Shown: positions 9,701 through 19,081, counted from the first letter of the stretch. The stretch is 64,000 nt of DNA from Pseudomonas putida (GCF_002741075.1 NZ_CP016634.1:4826501-4890500); one strand, 5' to 3'. Numbers and translations are program-made. Notes: generated from the sequence alone by a model not told the origin.

Positions 9701-10513
9701 TCAGCGCTGGCAGCGCGGGCAGTACACGCTGGCCCGCTGCCCCAGCTTCACTTCCCTGAGCGTCGTGCCGCAGACCTTGCACGGCTGCTCCCCGCGCCCG
9801 TACACGAACAACTCCTGCTGGAAATACCCCGGCTGCCCATCCCCCCCGATGAAGTCGCGCAGCGTGGTCCCGCCCTGCTCGATGGCTGCCGCCAGTACCC
9901 GCTTGATCTCGATCGCAAGCTTCAAATAGCGCGCCCGGGAGATGCCACCCGCCTCGCGCCGGGGGTCGATACCGGCCGCGAACAGCGCCTCGGTGGCGTA
10001 GATGTTGCCCACCCCCACCACCACGGCGTTGTCCATGATGAACGGCTTGACCGCCATGCTCCGCCCACGGGACAGCTGGAACAACCGCTCGCCATCGAAG
10101 AGGTCGGTCAGCGGCTCCGGGCCCAAGCGCACCAGCAGTTCATGATTGAGCGGGTCCAGGCTCCAGAGCATCGCGCCGAAACGACGGGGGTCTGTGTAGC
10201 GCAGGGCCAGCCCCGACTCCAGTTCGATATCCACATGCTCGTGCTTGGCCACCGGCAAACCCTGCTCCACCAGGCGCAGGTTGCCTGACATGCCCAGGTG
10301 GCTGATCAAGGTGCCGACCTCGGCATTGATCAGCAGGTACTTGGCGCGTCGCTGGACGGTGACGATGCGCTGCCCCGACAGGCGCACATCCAGGTCCTCC
10401 GGGATCGGCCAGCGCAGGCGCCGATCACGCACCACCACGCGGCTGACCCGCTGGCCTTCCAGGTAAGGCGCGATACCGCGCCGGGTAGTCTCGACTTCGG
10501 GTAGTTCCGGCAT
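9701..10513 (-). CDS. mutM: Formamidopyrimidine-DNA glycosylase
   Basis: This 270-residue base-excision repair enzyme removes 8-oxoguanine and formamidopyrimidines. The catalytic N-terminal proline follows the initiator ([14 protein letters not shown], with the Pro2-Glu3 active site), [13 protein letters not shown] is the helix-two-turn-helix region, and the C-terminal zinc finger has C-x2-C...C-x2-C (CKVCGTT and YCPRCQR). Length is standard. It is probably co-transcribed with the upstream HDOD gene, 6 nt away. Confidence 0.97.
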   Translation of the reverse strand: MPELPEVETTRRGIAPYLEGQRVSRVVVRDRRLRWPIPEDLDVRLSGQRIVTVQRRAKYLLINAEVGTLISHLGMSGNLRLVEQGLPVAKHEHVDIELESGLALRYTDPRRFGAMLWSLDPLNHELLVRLGPEPLTDLFDGERLFQLSRGRSMAVKPFIMDNAVVVGVGNIYATEALFAAGIDPRREAGGISRARYLKLAIEIKRVLAAAIEQGGTTLRDFIGGDGQPGYFQQELFVYGRGEQPCKVCGTTLREVKLGQRASVYCPRCQR

Positions 10514-10519
10514 GGCTTT

Positions 10520-11386
10520 TCAGTGTCCGCCCAGTTCGCGAATGGTTTGCTTGAGGTGTTCGAAGTCGTACTCCGACAGGCCGATGTAATCGAGCACCAA
10601 GGGGCCGACCACCTGCCACTCATGGTCCTCGGCCTGATTGCCCAGCACCCGGTAGGAGGCGCAGATGTGCTCGGCCATCTTCAACACCGCCAGCAGGTTC
10701 TTCAGTTGAGTATCACGCGAAGCGTCGTCGCGAAACACCGCCAGGGCGTTGTGATGGTTGGCGATGGCCGCCGTGATGTGCTCCGGCAGGCGCCAGGACT
10801 TGGCGGTGTAGTAGCCCACCACCGAGTGGTTGGTGTTGAACATGCTGTTTTCGGTGTCCACCACCCGCGTGTCTTCGCTGGCCTGGGCATAGGCAGTCTC
10901 CAGCACGCTCATGTAGTCGGGGAAACGCTTGAGCATCAAGGGCACGCCGCAATCGTGGAACAGCCCCAGCGTATAGGCCTCGTCCACGGCCGGGATATCA
11001 GTGTGCCTGGCCAGGGTCAGGCAGGTCATGGCCACGTCCTGGGCGGTGTCCCAGAAGCGATTGAGGGTGACGATGGTTTCATCGCTCATCTCACCCTTGA
11101 TCGACAGCGCGTTGATCAGGTTGATGATCGAACCGCTGCCCAGCAGCGCCACCGCGCGCTGGATCGAACCGACCTTGTCGGTCAGCCCGAAGTGCGGTGA
11201 ATTCACCAGCTTGAGCAAGGCACCCGAGAGCCCCGGGTCCTGGGCGATCAGCCTGCAGATGGTGTCCAGGTCCGGGTCGGGCATGTACTGCTCGAACTGC
11301 AGATCGACCATGATCTGCGGCTGAGGCGCGATGCTGATTCCTTGCAGGACCTGCTGGATCTGTTCGGGGCTGAGTTGCTGGGACAT
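10520..11386 (-). CDS. HDOD-domain signalling protein
   Basis: This 288-residue protein consists mainly of an HDOD domain, an HD-related fold that lacks most metal ligands. Visible signs are LLKLVNSPHFGLTDKVGSIQ (the helix-loop typical of HDOD), SIINLINALSIKG and GLFHDCGVPLM. HDOD proteins act as scaffolds in regulation of motility, the cell cycle or stress responses; no specific role can be read here. The start is uncertain: ATG at 11386 (MSQQLSPEQ) or an in-frame GTG at 11395, neither with a strong ribosome site. mutM follows immediately. Confidence 0.85.
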   Translation of the reverse strand: MSQQLSPEQIQQVLQGISIAPQPQIMVDLQFEQYMPDPDLDTICRLIAQDPGLSGALLKLVNSPHFGLTDKVGSIQRAVALLGSGSIINLINALSIKGEMSDETIVTLNRFWDTAQDVAMTCLTLARHTDIPAVDEAYTLGLFHDCGVPLMLKRFPDYMSVLETAYAQASEDTRVVDTENSMFNTNHSVVGYYTAKSWRLPEHITAAIANHHNALAVFRDDASRDTQLKNLLAVLKMAEHICASYRVLGNQAEDHEWQVVGPLVLDYIGLSEYDFEHLKQTIRELGGH

Positions 11387-11526
11387 GGCGTACACATACG
11401 TTAAGGACGGCGAATTCTACCCCCGTCCGCCCGGCAGGGCACCCACCACTGGCGCATTGCGCAGGAACTTTCATCCCACGCCGCCGGCCTCCTTTCTAAA
11501 GACCCACCGTCAAAGGAGAACCTCCC

Positions 11527-12063
11527 ATGAGTGCAGTACTGAACGGTAAACGCGTGGCCTTTCTGGTCACCGACGGTTTCGAGCAGGTGGAACTGACTGG
11601 CCCGCGCGAGGCGCTGGAACGCAACGGCGCGATGGTCGACATCCTGAGCGACAGGGAAGGCACCGTGCGTGGCTGGAACCACGACAAACCCGCCGATGAG
11701 TTCGCCGTGGACGCCACCTTCGAAGGCGCCAGTCTCGACCTGTACGACGCCCTGGTGCTGCCAGGCGGCGTGCAGAACTCCGATACCATCCGGCTCATTC
11801 CGGCCGCCCAGAAGCTGGTGAAAAGCCACGACTCGGCCCGCAGGCCACTCGCCGTCATCTGCCATGGTGCCTGGCTGCTGGTGTCCTGCGGCCTGGCCAA
11901 AGGGCGGCGACTGACCAGCTACAAGACCCTGCAGGACGACATCCGCAACGCCGGTGGCGACTGGGTCGACGAAGAAGTGGTGGTGGATGGCAACCTGATC
12001 ACCAGCCGCAAGCCCGATGACATCCCGGCATTCAGTGAGCAGCTGGTCAAGGCCCTGGCCTGA
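11527..12063 (+). CDS. DJ-1/PfpI family protein
   Basis: This 178-residue protein of the DJ-1/PfpI superfamily has the nucleophile elbow AVICHGAWLL with Cys112 and the LVLPGGVQNSD strand-loop. It resembles YhbO/YfkM-type stress proteins, variously described as glyoxalase/deglycase-like or peptidase-like, so the reaction should not be assumed. AAAGGAGA precedes the ATG. It is divergent from the HDOD gene and stands alone. Confidence 0.88.
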   Translation: MSAVLNGKRVAFLVTDGFEQVELTGPREALERNGAMVDILSDREGTVRGWNHDKPADEFAVDATFEGASLDLYDALVLPGGVQNSDTIRLIPAAQKLVKSHDSARRPLAVICHGAWLLVSCGLAKGRRLTSYKTLQDDIRNAGGDWVDEEVVVDGNLITSRKPDDIPAFSEQLVKALA

Positions 12064-12141
12064 GGCACGGGCAACCCCGCACCCACAGGTACAGCGCTGC
12101 GCAAGGTTCAGCGATGCCTTGCGGATCGACGCGGGCGTTGC

Positions 12142-12162
12142 GGGAGCGGGTTTATCCGCGAA
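12142..12162. repeat. REP-type half element
   Basis: GGGAGCGGGTTTATCCGCGAA is a variant of the repetitive extragenic palindrome found across this window, here a single copy between the PfpI gene and rlmI. The 191-nt gap otherwise holds a candidate -10 box for rlmI. Confidence 0.7.
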
Positions 12163-12221
12163 AGCGCCCGCCCAGGCAGCGGAAAACCGACGGGGCAACG
12201 CTCAGCGCAGGGCCAACACGC

Positions 12222-12227
12222 TATAAT
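12222..12227 (+). promoter_or_regulatory. Candidate -10 box for rlmI
   Basis: A consensus TATAAT lies 28 bp before the rlmI ATG. No good -35 hexamer is visible at 16-18 bp spacing, so only the -10 element is called. Confidence 0.4.
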
Positions 12228-12254
12228 CCCGCTCTTTTTTCCCGGAGCGACGTC

Positions 12255-13451
12255 ATGTCCCTGCCCAGCCTTCGCCTCAAAGCCAATGCCGACCGCCGCC
12301 TGCGTGCCGGCCACCTGTGGGTCTACAGCAATGAAGTCGATGTTGCCGCGACGCCGCTGCAGGGCCTGAAGGCCGGCCAGCAGGCCATCCTCGAAGCCGC
12401 CAACGGCAAGCCCTTGGGCGTGGTGGCCATGAGCCCGAACAACCTGATCTGCGCCCGCCTGCTGTCGCGTGACGCCAAGCTGCCGCTGGACAAGTCGCTG
12501 CTGGTTCACCGCCTCAATGTCGCCCTGTCCCTGCGCGAGCGCCTGTTCGACCAGCCCTGCTACCGCCTGGTCTACGGCGATTCCGATCTGCTGCCAGGCC
12601 TGGTGGTCGACCGCTTCTACGACATGCTGGTCGTCCAGTTGGCCTCGGCTACCATGGAAGCGCACAAGGATGATGTGATCGCCGCGCTGGTGCAGGTACT
12701 CAAGCCCAGCGGCATCCTGTTCAAGAACGACTCCGCCGCCCGCGACGCCGAAGGCCTGGAGCGCTACGTCGATACCGTATACGGCGAAGTCCCGGACTGG
12801 GTGCCGCTGCAGGAGAACGGCGTGAAGTTCGAAGCGCCAGTGCGCGACGGCCAGAAGACCGGCTGGTTCTACGACCACCGCATGAACCGCGCGCGCCTGG
12901 CCCCCTACGTCAAGGGCAAGCGTGTGTTGGACCTGTTCAGCTACATCGGTGGCTGGGGCGTGCAGGCCGGTGCGTTCGGCGCCAGCGAAGTATTCTGCGT
13001 CGACGCCTCGGGCTTTGCCCTCGACGGCGTTGAGCGCAACGCGGCGCTCAACGGCATCAGCGAGAAGCTGACCTGCATCGAAGGCGACGTGTTCGAGGCC
13101 CTGCGCGAGCTCAAGGCCGCCGAAGAGCGCTTCGATGTGATCATCGCCGACCCGCCCGCCTTCATCAAACGCAAGAAGGACCTGAAAAACGGCGAGGCCG
13201 CCTACCGTCGCCTCAACGAACAGGCCATGCGCATGCTCACCAAGGACGGCATTCTGGTCAGCGCCTCGTGCTCGATGCACCTGCCCGAGGACGACCTGCA
13301 CAACATCCTGCTGACCAGCGCACGCCACCTGGACCGCAACCTGCAACTGCTCGAACGCGGCGGCCAGGGCCCGGACCACCCGGTGCACCCGGCGATCCCC
13401 GAAACCCGATACATCAAGAGCATCACCTGCCGTCTGCTGCCCAACAGCTGA
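12255..13451 (+). CDS. rlmI: 23S rRNA m5C1962 methyltransferase RlmI
   Basis: This 398-residue SAM-dependent methyltransferase has an N-terminal PUA-like domain (KANADRRLRAGHLWVYSNEVD), the SAM-binding VLDLFSYIGGWGVQAGAFGA motif, the catalytic DPPAFIKRKKD loop and VSASCSMHL, where the second catalytic cysteine of m5C enzymes lies. The family modifies C1962 of 23S rRNA. The start at 12255 follows CGGAG and gives the conserved N terminus; an in-frame ATG at 12114 lies upstream of the promoter-like TATAAT. Confidence 0.93.
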   Translation: MSLPSLRLKANADRRLRAGHLWVYSNEVDVAATPLQGLKAGQQAILEAANGKPLGVVAMSPNNLICARLLSRDAKLPLDKSLLVHRLNVALSLRERLFDQPCYRLVYGDSDLLPGLVVDRFYDMLVVQLASATMEAHKDDVIAALVQVLKPSGILFKNDSAARDAEGLERYVDTVYGEVPDWVPLQENGVKFEAPVRDGQKTGWFYDHRMNRARLAPYVKGKRVLDLFSYIGGWGVQAGAFGASEVFCVDASGFALDGVERNAALNGISEKLTCIEGDVFEALRELKAAEERFDVIIADPPAFIKRKKDLKNGEAAYRRLNEQAMRMLTKDGILVSASCSMHLPEDDLHNILLTSARHLDRNLQLLERGGQGPDHPVHPAIPETRYIKSITCRLLPNS

Positions 13452-13726
13452 TATCCCTTGGGCCGCGAAAGGGCTGCACGGCAGCCCCTTCTGGCCTACG
13501 CCCTCCGCCAACCATCCACATCCCCATTCCCTCGCCGCGCCAGCGGTGTAGAATCGGTCTATTCATCGCCAGACATCCCCGGCGGGTTTATGAGCTCTGG
13601 TCGGGCACACGGCGATCCCGTGATGCTTTCGGCCTCATCCGTGCCAGCGGCAACCGGCCTTCGGCGCAAAGGAAAGACAAGCTCACTCCCCATTTTGTGA
13701 CCTGATTAAGCCGCCAGGAGTGCTTC
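13452..13726 (+). other. Gap and probable leader before ilvD
   Basis: This 275-nt stretch has a GGGCTGC/GCAGCCC hairpin just after rlmI, a TAGAAT -10-like box at 13549-13554 and then about 150 nt of G+C-rich, hairpin-prone sequence ending in the AGGAG ribosome site of ilvD. A 36-codon reading frame starts at 13590 (MSSGRAHGDPVMLS...) but has a weak ribosome site and no run of branched-chain codons. Nothing here can be assigned firmly. Confidence 0.4.
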
Positions 13727-15568
13727 ATGCCTGATTATCGTTCCAAGACTTCCACCCAGGGCCGCAACATGGCCGGCGCCCGCGCCCTGTGGCGCGCCAC
13801 CGGGATGAAAGACGAAGACTTCAAGAAACCGATCATCGCCATCGCCAACTCGTTCACCCAGTTCGTCCCGGGCCACGTGCACCTGAAGGACCTGGGCCAG
13901 CTGGTCGCCCGCGAGATCGAACGCGCCGGTGGCGTGGCCAAGGAATTCAACACCATCGCGGTCGACGACGGCATCGCCATGGGCCACGACGGCATGCTCT
14001 ATTCCCTGCCGAGCCGCGAGATCATCGCCGACGCCGTGGAATACATGGTCAACGCCCACTGCGCCGACGCCATCGTGTGCATCTCCAACTGCGACAAGAT
14101 CACCCCCGGCATGCTGATGGCCGCCCTGCGCCTGAACATCCCGGTGATCTTCGTCTCCGGCGGCCCGATGGAAGCCGGCAAGACCAAGTTGGCCAGCCAC
14201 GGCCTGGACTTGGTCGACGCGATGGTCATCGCCGCCGACTCCACCGCCAGTGACGAGAAAGTCGCCGAGTACGAGCGCAGTGCCTGCCCGACCTGCGGTT
14301 CCTGCTCCGGCATGTTCACCGCCAACTCGATGAACTGCCTGACCGAAGCCCTGGGCCTCGCCCTGCCGGGCAACGGCTCCACCCTGGCGACCCATGCCGA
14401 CCGCGAGCAGCTGTTCCTGACCGCAGGCCGCACCATCGTCGAGCTGTGCAAACGCTACTACGGCGAGAACGACGAGTCCGTCCTGCCACGCAGCATCGCC
14501 AACTTCAAGGCGTTCGAAAACGCCATGACCCTGGACATCGCCATGGGCGGCTCGACCAACACCATCCTGCATCTGCTGGCTGCGGCCCAGGAAGCGGAAG
14601 TGGACTTCGACCTGCGCGACATCGATCGCCTGTCGCGTAAAGTCCCGCAGTTGTGCAAAGTGGCGCCGAACATCCAGAAGTACCACATGGAAGACGTGCA
14701 CCGCGCCGGCGGCATCATCAGCATCCTCGGCGAGCTGGCCCGTGGCGGCCTGCTGCACACTGACCTGCCGACCGTTCACAGCCGCAGCATGGAAGAAGCC
14801 ATCGCCAAGTGGGACATCACCCAGACCGATGACGAAGCGGTGCACACCTTCTTCAAGGCAGGCCCCGCCGGCATCCCGACCCAGACCGCTTTCAGCCAGT
14901 CGACCCGTTGGGACACCCTGGACGCCGACCGCGCCGAAGGCTGCATTCGCAGCGTCGAGCACGCCTACTCCCAGGAAGGCGGCCTGGCCGTGCTGTACGG
15001 CAATATCGCCTTGGACGGCTGCGTAGTGAAGACCGCCGGTGTCGATGACTCGATCCTGGTGTTCGAAGGCAACGCGAAGATCTTCGAAAGCCAGGACAGT
15101 GCCGTGCGCGGCATTCTGGCCGACGAAGTGAAGGCCGGCGATGTGGTGATCATCCGCTACGAGGGCCCGAAGGGCGGCCCGGGCATGCAAGAGATGCTCT
15201 ATCCGACCTCGTACCTGAAGTCCAAGGGCCTGGGCAAAGCCTGCGCCCTGCTCACCGACGGTCGCTTCTCCGGCGGCACGTCGGGCCTGTCGATCGGCCA
15301 CGCCTCACCGGAAGCCGCCGCGGGCGGCGCCATCGGCCTGGTGCGCGACGGCGACAAGATCCTCATCGACATCCCTAACCGCACGATCAACCTGTTGGTC
15401 AGCGACGAGGAACTGGCACACCGTCGCATCGAGCAAGACAAAATAGGCTGGAAGCCTGCCGAAGCCCGCCCACGCAAGGTGACCACCGCCCTGAAGGCCT
15501 ACGCCCTGCTGGCCACCAGCGCCGACAAGGGTGCTGTGCGCAACAAGGCGATGCTCGAAGGGCTGTAA
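13727..15568 (+). CDS. ilvD: Dihydroxy-acid dehydratase
   Basis: This 613-residue enzyme carries out the third step of valine/isoleucine synthesis, dehydrating 2,3-dihydroxy acids to 2-keto acids. Iron-sulfur cysteines are visible in [12 protein letters not shown] and [19 protein letters not shown], and the C-terminal active-site region reads [20 protein letters not shown]. Length is full. CCGCCAGGAG precedes the ATG. It ends at a strong intrinsic terminator. Confidence 0.98.
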   Translation: MPDYRSKTSTQGRNMAGARALWRATGMKDEDFKKPIIAIANSFTQFVPGHVHLKDLGQLVAREIERAGGVAKEFNTIAVDDGIAMGHDGMLYSLPSREIIADAVEYMVNAHCADAIVCISNCDKITPGMLMAALRLNIPVIFVSGGPMEAGKTKLASHGLDLVDAMVIAADSTASDEKVAEYERSACPTCGSCSGMFTANSMNCLTEALGLALPGNGSTLATHADREQLFLTAGRTIVELCKRYYGENDESVLPRSIANFKAFENAMTLDIAMGGSTNTILHLLAAAQEAEVDFDLRDIDRLSRKVPQLCKVAPNIQKYHMEDVHRAGGIISILGELARGGLLHTDLPTVHSRSMEEAIAKWDITQTDDEAVHTFFKAGPAGIPTQTAFSQSTRWDTLDADRAEGCIRSVEHAYSQEGGLAVLYGNIALDGCVVKTAGVDDSILVFEGNAKIFESQDSAVRGILADEVKAGDVVIIRYEGPKGGPGMQEMLYPTSYLKSKGLGKACALLTDGRFSGGTSGLSIGHASPEAAAGGAIGLVRDGDKILIDIPNRTINLLVSDEELAHRRIEQDKIGWKPAEARPRKVTTALKAYALLATSADKGAVRNKAMLEGL

Positions 15569-15585
15569 GGCCTTTTGCAGGCATG

Positions 15586-15616
15586 AAAAAACCGGCGCCT
15601 CGTGCGCCGGTTTTTT
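15586..15616. terminator. Bidirectional intrinsic terminator after ilvD and darG
   Basis: A 13-bp perfect stem (AAAAAACCGGCGC with GCGCCGGTTTTTT, 5-nt loop) has an A-run on one side and a T-run on the other. It lies 18 nt after the ilvD stop and 14 nt beyond the darG stop on the other strand, so it can end both convergent transcripts. Confidence 0.9.
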
Positions 15617-15629
15617 ATTTTCATTCAGA

Positions 15630-16718
15630 TCAATGTGTTGGCGTGATGCCTTGAGCTTGAAAAATCAAGAGCCTGTTAAGCGCAGTTGCCAAAGAATCAT
15701 CATCAAATAAGCCACTCTTGCGAGCAGCGGCCTCCTGACCACCTGACCAATTCTTCACACCTTCGCGAACAGCATCGACCGTCGGTTCCACACCATCCTG
15801 ATGAAGTAGCCAGTCGACCGTTGCCAGAAGTTCCATGCCAAACGGCGACTCAAAGCCATCAATAAGCTCAGTAGTGAACTCCAAGGCTGGCAAATAGGGT
15901 TTAGCTTCACTGTGCAAGTAAGTATCCACAAATGCCTTACGCCCCTCATCGAACCAGATCACATCAAGTGGACCCGCATCACCGATACGCTTGTCACAAT
16001 GAAGATAACTGCCGTCAAGATTATTCAGTAGATGCTCTAATCGGTTAGTGTAAGGCCCGTATTTGTGAGCACTAAACTGTAGGTTAAGCGGGTTGTTATC
16101 AGGTGTGAAATGCTCGATTGAACGCTCCAGGAACCAAGCCAGCTTCTGGATCTCCAGCAAGCTGCACTCCATACCAAGTACCCAATAACGGCGCACCAAC
16201 TCGGCTATGAGTGCTCGGGCAGGGGTAAGTTTCTCGACACCAGTTCGTTTAGAAACATTCTGATACTTGCTCGTGGGCTCGAAAACCAGGACGTCAGCAT
16301 TCAGCCCTCCCAAAACCAGTTCAATCTGTTCACGCACAGCAGCCCAAGGTAAACCCCCATTTCCCGCACCCAATGGAGGAATTGCGATTGAGTTTACTTC
16401 GTTGGTAAGAATGAAATCCCGTAGGTCATGCAATCCATCGGTGATCCAGGCAAGCTGCGAGGATGAGCGCCAATGACGCTTGGTCGGAAAATTCACGACC
16501 CAACGCGGTCCCTCCAGTTCACGAACCTCAGTGACGAACATCTTTCCAATGACGACTTCATCCGCTTTGCAGGCAGCCGAGTACAGGCGATAGTTTTCAG
16601 CAAAGCGCTCCTTGAACATCAGCGCAATACCTTTTCCCATCACTCCAACGGTGTTGACTGTGTTAACCAGCGCTTCGGCCTTGGCCTCAAGCAGGTTACC
16701 TTTCGTAAAGCGAATCAT
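15630..16718 (-). CDS. darG: DarG-type macrodomain antitoxin (DNA ADP-ribosyl glycohydrolase)
   Basis: This 362-residue protein has an N-terminal macrodomain ([43 protein letters not shown]), which in DarG removes ADP-ribose from thymidine in DNA. The C-terminal half (from about residue 170, [16 protein letters not shown]) matches the DarG C-terminal domain, which in studied systems binds DarT and mimics its DNA substrate. Within it, [12 protein letters not shown] and [16 protein letters not shown] faintly recall SocA/Panacea (DUF4065) folds. The start at 16718 shares one base with the darT stop (TGATG), giving translational coupling. The G+C content is visibly lower than in flanking genes. 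Confidence 0.9.
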   Translation of the reverse strand: MIRFTKGNLLEAKAEALVNTVNTVGVMGKGIALMFKERFAENYRLYSAACKADEVVIGKMFVTEVRELEGPRWVVNFPTKRHWRSSSQLAWITDGLHDLRDFILTNEVNSIAIPPLGAGNGGLPWAAVREQIELVLGGLNADVLVFEPTSKYQNVSKRTGVEKLTPARALIAELVRRYWVLGMECSLLEIQKLAWFLERSIEHFTPDNNPLNLQFSAHKYGPYTNRLEHLLNNLDGSYLHCDKRIGDAGPLDVIWFDEGRKAFVDTYLHSEAKPYLPALEFTTELIDGFESPFGMELLATVDWLLHQDGVEPTVDAVREGVKNWSGGQEAAARKSGLFDDDSLATALNRLLIFQAQGITPTH

Positions 16719-17359
16719 CAGAAATACCACCCGGGTCGAGCGTATACAGGAAGGTCCAACCGACGTTGTCGGACCTCCTGATCAACACGACGTTGCAAAG
16801 CTTCGTTGTAGCAGACAATCCCTAGAAGGCCAGCGACTGGAACGTGTTCGTAGATCAGTGCTTCAGCCTGATAGCGTTCCATTTTCCGCGGATCATCGGG
16901 ATCACGCTTGAAATCTCTGGACTGCAGGATCTCCCAATCAATCTTGTCCAGATGCTCTAGGTCGCTGTAATAGCCAGCCCAATCCGGATAGGCATGAGCA
17001 TCGGTAAAGACAAAAGGTAGGCCGAGAGACCGCACATGGTACAGACTCGAGACAAGAATCACGATCTCCTCGTTCCTACGTTGCTGTACTCCTCGTCCTG
17101 AGTGAATGTTTTTCATCATCACTGAAAACGGTGTGAAGTAAAACGGCACATAGTCTGCCAAGGTTCCGCCGGGGTCGATGGGAACCCCACGCTTGGCTCG
17201 CTTGCTAATCAGGTCAGGGTTGCCAATCCCTACGTACCCACTGGATAGCGTTCCTGTGGAGACAGCACATACGCCGTTGTCCAGAAGCCACGGAAGGTTA
17301 TCGCGATGAACGATTCGCCATATCAGGGCTTTGCTTGGGTTCAGTCTGGTATAGGTCAT
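16718..17359 (-). CDS. darT: DarT-type DNA ADP-ribosyltransferase toxin
   Basis: This 213-residue member of the DarT (former DUF4433) family modifies single-stranded DNA bases using NAD+, blocking replication. Visible family features are [17 protein letters not shown] with His18, ISKRAKRGV with Arg57 or Arg54, [27 protein letters not shown], and [12 protein letters not shown] with the probable catalytic Glu166, equivalent to Glu160 of Thermus DarT by my alignment. Pairing with a macrodomain DarG suggests the DarTG2 (thymidine) type rather than the NADAR-linked guanosine type. Its start overlaps the upstream gene's stop by 4 nt (ATGA) and its stop overlaps the darG start by 1 nt. Confidence 0.9.
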   Translation of the reverse strand: MTYTRLNPSKALIWRIVHRDNLPWLLDNGVCAVSTGTLSSGYVGIGNPDLISKRAKRGVPIDPGGTLADYVPFYFTPFSVMMKNIHSGRGVQQRRNEEIVILVSSLYHVRSLGLPFVFTDAHAYPDWAGYYSDLEHLDKIDWEILQSRDFKRDPDDPRKMERYQAEALIYEHVPVAGLLGIVCYNEALQRRVDQEVRQRRLDLPVYARPGWYF

Positions 17360-17937
17360 CGGGTTGGGAACATATTCCTATTGGCATCAATCCACAGATT
17401 CCTGACCCCAGCAGCGGCAGCTTGCGTCCTTACAAAACCCGAGATGGCATCGGAAGGTGTGTAGATTTTTGCGAACTGGGAAACGAGAACGGGCCCGGGA
17501 GCTAGACATTCTGCCATACAGACGTGCTTGCATTCCTGATCATGGTAATCGCGTAAGTCCATCAGGTCCCAATCGATCGCTTCGAAACCCTCGTCATACC
17601 CTAGCAACTCGAATCGACCACCCGATAGCGGATGCCGTGCGATAACGCTCCAATTTTGTGTCTGCGCATGACTCCTTTCCACAGCAACCAGGACAAACTC
17701 TTCATCTGGCCTATCGTGATAGACCCGTCCGTCAAACGGATTCTTGGCGAACCAGTGGAAGGGAACGTACCGCTCCAGACCCTGTTGACAGCGACCCTGA
17801 ATGATCTCCGCATCAGCAATGTCGGCGAACTCATCCTCCATCAGAGCAGTTCTGGGTAGCAAACCACGTTGAAAGATCGAAAGAACGTTCGCCACGCTTG
17901 TAAGGTGATAGAGAAATCGCTGTGTGCGGATCGCCAT
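17356..17937 (-). CDS. Second, divergent DarT-family (DUF4433-like) protein
   Basis: This 193-residue protein is not a duplicate of its neighbour but keeps the DarT family pattern: RFLYHLTSVANVLSIFQRGL with His11, DAEIIQGRCQQG with Arg49, YVPFHWFAKNPFDG in place of [12 protein letters not shown], an AIDW segment, and CMAECLAPGPV with Glu143 at the catalytic position. It is the first gene of the darT-darG operon. It also has CKHVC, two cysteines that could matter structurally. Start: the ATG at 17937 (MAIRTQRFLYHL) has AGGG 9 nt upstream; an in-frame GTG at 17997 would add 20 residues. No relative of known function is recognised. Substrate (another base, RNA or protein) is unknown. Confidence 0.75.
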   Translation of the reverse strand: MAIRTQRFLYHLTSVANVLSIFQRGLLPRTALMEDEFADIADAEIIQGRCQQGLERYVPFHWFAKNPFDGRVYHDRPDEEFVLVAVERSHAQTQNWSVIARHPLSGGRFELLGYDEGFEAIDWDLMDLRDYHDQECKHVCMAECLAPGPVLVSQFAKIYTPSDAISGFVRTQAAAAGVRNLWIDANRNMFPTR

Positions 17938-18025
17938 GTAGATACCCTGTGATGCCGTAAAGACATAACCAATATAGGATCCAAATAGTTGCCGCACACG
18001 AGTGGAAAAGATTTCAAAAAGCTTT

Positions 18026-19081
18026 CTACTGGATCTGCTCCGGCGTCACGATCACCCAGTTCTTGTCCGCCGTCACCGGCAGCCCTTCCTTGGCCTGGGC
18101 CGCAGCATTCTTGGCGATCATCCCGTTCATCTGGTCCATGTACTTGGCCTTGCGGTTGATCCACAGGTGGATGCCGCCTTTGCTCACATCGACGCTGTGG
18201 AACTGCATGTAGCCATCGCTGGTGGGGGTGTCACCACCGACCAACACAGGTTTTTTCCATTCATCGATGTAGGTGAGGATGGCGGCCTGCTTGCCCGCCA
18301 TCCACGTGGCCGGGGTCCACAGGTAGGGCGTCAGTTCCAGATCCTGGTTGGCCTTGGCGTCGTAGTTGCCCTCGCTGATCTGCTTACGCGGCGTCGTCAA
18401 CTGCCCGGTGGCGCGGTTCTTGAGCAACAGGCTGACGCCGATCACGTTCTGCGGTTTGACGTTGTAGCCGTACTTGGGATCGGACGCGACCATCCGCACC
18501 AGATCTTCAGAAGCCGCGGAAATCACGTACACGTCGATGCCGTTTTCCATCAGCTTGTTGTACAGCTCGGTCTGCCCGGTGAAGACCTTCGGCGGCTGTA
18601 CCTCCATCTGCTTGACCTGGTCACCCTCGTAATAGGTGGTCGGAATCGGCTTGCCAGAGGCCATCAGCTCGTCGACCTGCACCTTCAGCTCCTTGAGGGT
18701 GAAGCCCGAGAACACCTGGGCGACCCAGGGGTAGCAGACCATGTCGTCGATTTCGCAGAGGCGGTAGTAGTAACTGAACAGGCTCTCCTTGTGATCGGCG
18801 GTGTCCTTGAATGGGATCAGCTTCAGGGACGGATCGAGCTTGTCACGGGTGATCAGCCCTTTGTTTTCCATGAACGGCAGCAGGGACTCTTCCAGGTCGA
18901 AGCGATAACTGGTGTTGTCCATGTCGAAGACCGCGTAATTACCTTTGTTGGCATTGGCGGCGATCATGCTGTCCAACTGCTTGGCGGCCTCTGCGGGCCA
19001 GTGCTTGAGCTCTGTGGCCCAGGTCTCGACGTTGAGCAGCAGGGCCAGGCCCGCCGCGAGTACTTTCGGAGCAGACTTCAT
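18026..19081 (-). CDS. pchP: Periplasmic HAD phosphatase, phosphorylcholine phosphatase-like
   Basis: This 351-residue exported HAD-family phosphatase has a signal peptide (MKSAPKVLAAGLALLLNVETWA). The HAD motifs read DMDNT, VISAAS and GGDTPTSD, matching the DMDNT/SAA/GDTPDSD motifs described for phosphorylcholine phosphatase PchP of P. aeruginosa, which releases choline and phosphate in the periplasm. Length is also close. AGGAG precedes the ATG at 19081; an in-frame upstream extension has no signal-peptide character. Expression may respond to choline or betaine, but no operator is visible. The darTG island starts right after its stop on the same strand. Confidence 0.8.
   Translation of the reverse strand: MKSAPKVLAAGLALLLNVETWATELKHWPAEAAKQLDSMIAANANKGNYAVFDMDNTSYRFDLEESLLPFMENKGLITRDKLDPSLKLIPFKDTADHKESLFSYYYRLCEIDDMVCYPWVAQVFSGFTLKELKVQVDELMASGKPIPTTYYEGDQVKQMEVQPPKVFTGQTELYNKLMENGIDVYVISAASEDLVRMVASDPKYGYNVKPQNVIGVSLLLKNRATGQLTTPRKQISEGNYDAKANQDLELTPYLWTPATWMAGKQAAILTYIDEWKKPVLVGGDTPTSDGYMQFHSVDVSKGGIHLWINRKAKYMDQMNGMIAKNAAAQAKEGLPVTADKNWVIVTPEQIQ

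Noticed and set aside
16718..16730. GTG at 16730 as the darG start
   Set aside because: The ATG at 16718 gives the conserved MIRFTKGN start and a TGATG overlap with darT.
15630..18025. Island considered as a prophage or transposon remnant
   Set aside because: No integrase, transposase, terminal inverted repeat or duplicated target is visible at either edge.
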